Origin: Conidiobolus incongruus B7586 | Lineage: Eukaryota > Entomophthoromycota > Entomophthoromycetes > Entomophthorales > Conidiobolaceae | Assembly: GCA_000697335.1 (NCBI GenBank) | Contig: JNEM01007302.1 | Location: forward strand, 1-61,909 | Length of the DNA stretch: 61,909 nt | Direction of reading: 5' to 3' | Part shown: piece after piece, positions 61,125 through 61,909 of the stretch | Position numbering within the stretch: the stretch's first letter is position 1 | Layout of the letters: the number at the start of each line of letters is the position of its first letter | Program-made: the position numbers and the translations under genes | Notes under the pieces: model-generated | Told to the model about the DNA's origin: nothing | The model's input: the letters and a program-made list of their open reading frames with translations, nothing else | Database searches by the model: none

Positions 61125-61909
61125 TATTACTTTATAATTTAAATAATGGGAATTTTTTGTGATTGAAAAAAATATATATTTTAATATATAAAAAGTAAAA
61201 ATAAATATTTAATATAAAATTAATAATTTTTTTTATTTCTAATAATTTTTTGCTATACTTTTAACAAAGATTTATCATTCAAAAAATAATTCTTTTTATT
61301 AAAAACTAAAATTTGATGTTTTATAAATTAATTAAATTTTTTTGTAAAAATTTTCTTTTCTATAAGCTAGTTTTTTAATTATTGAAAACAATTATAATTA
61401 CATAGGTTATAATCTAAAGAATATACTAGATGTAGTAGTTTTTTCTAGTTATTTTGATTTAGAAAGTTTTTTATAGCTTTAGATTTATATATTTTATAAT
61501 TATTATAAAAAATAATAAATTTTTTTAAATTATATTAAGAATACTAATTTAAAATAATTTTATTTAAAAATATATAAAGTTTATTATTAATTAATTTTCC
61601 TTTAAAAATTAAATAAGAATAGTATATGTTATTATAATCTATTATAATAATTAAAATTTGTTTATCAATAAAGTATTTATTTAAAGGAATTTGTAAAGAG
61701 GGTTAATTTAACTTAATCTAATATTTTAATTTATATTTTAGTAAAAAATTATATAAAAAACCTTAATATTCATTAATTATAATGATTTATTATAAAAAAA
61801 TTTAGTTTCTAGCTATATCTTAATAAATTTTGTTTAATAATAACTACTCTAGTTTTTTTAAGCTTTAGTTAAATTATAAGATATTTATTTTATATTTTTA
61901 TTAATTAAT
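61125..61909. mobile_element. Second copy of the 1.28-kb AT-rich element, cut by the window edge
   Basis: From TATTACTTTATAATTTAAAT onward the sequence follows the element in pseudogene I (37252 onward) in the same orientation through to the last base. Shared landmarks are AATGGGAATTTTTTGTGATT, TTTTTGCTATACTTTTA and AAATTATAAGRTATTTATTT. Many substitutions and small gaps separate the copies. Its right end lies outside the window. Confidence 0.75.

Overview
The window looks like chromosomal DNA of a very AT-rich fungus. Protein-coding genes carry short spliceosomal introns, about 47-71 nt, with GTAAG/GTAAA-type donors and TAG acceptors. They are separated by long intergenic stretches that are close to homopolymeric in A and T. 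The gene content (Faa2/ACSL-type acyl-CoA synthetases, a RAB3GAP1 orthologue, an F-box/leucine-rich protein) is eukaryotic and fungal in style. An early-diverging lineage such as Entomophthoromycotina (Conidiobolus-like) is my best guess from composition, gene style and the expanded family, but that is inference and not shown by the sequence.

From 2.9 to 38.9 kb the window is dominated by one clustered gene family: nine copies of a four-exon long-chain acyl-CoA synthetase gene. A, B, Cpsi and Dpsi lie on the + strand (2.9-18.4 kb). Epsi, F, Gpsi, H and Ipsi lie on the - strand (18.9-38.9 kb). A tenth, more conventional member, J, is at 49.2-51.3 kb. Five copies (A, B, F, H, J) can be spliced by eye into complete reading frames of 667-676 residues. 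Five are pseudogenes at different stages of decay, from Dpsi with only two visible lesions to Ipsi, which is eroded throughout and split by a 1.28-kb insertion. Exon sizes (139, about 1720, exactly 72, and 76-100 nt), intron phases (1, 2, 2) and a TATA box 50-70 bp before the ATG are shared across most of the family. Gpsi is a mosaic: its 5' part is nearly identical to F, including intron 1, while its 3' part follows H. This points to gene conversion or unequal exchange inside the array. The enzymes would activate long-chain fatty acids to acyl-CoA for beta-oxidation or lipid synthesis. The A and B products end in PKL and SNL, weak peroxisomal-targeting-like tripeptides.

Three kinds of DNA-transposon remains lie among the genes: a decayed DDE transposase of the Tc1/IS630 type (10.7-11.6 kb), a 236-bp MITE with 35-bp terminal inverted repeats flanked by TA (22.1 kb), and an AT-rich 1.28-kb element with degenerate terminal inverted repeats that splits Ipsi. 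A second copy of that element enters the right edge of the window at 61.1 kb.

The right part carries ordinary single-copy-looking genes: an eight-exon RAB3GAP1 orthologue (- strand, 40.8-45.0 kb), synthetase J (+), an intronless F-box protein (-, 52.3-54.1 kb), and a highly expressed-looking Asn/Gln-rich protein with a glycine-zipper segment (+, 58.4-59.1 kb). A few short, relatively GC-rich islands (1.2-1.5, 47.2-47.6 and 60.1-60.4 kb) hold hydrophobic or unplaced open frames that may be remnants of other genes. No tRNA, rRNA, CRISPR array or viral element was recognised.
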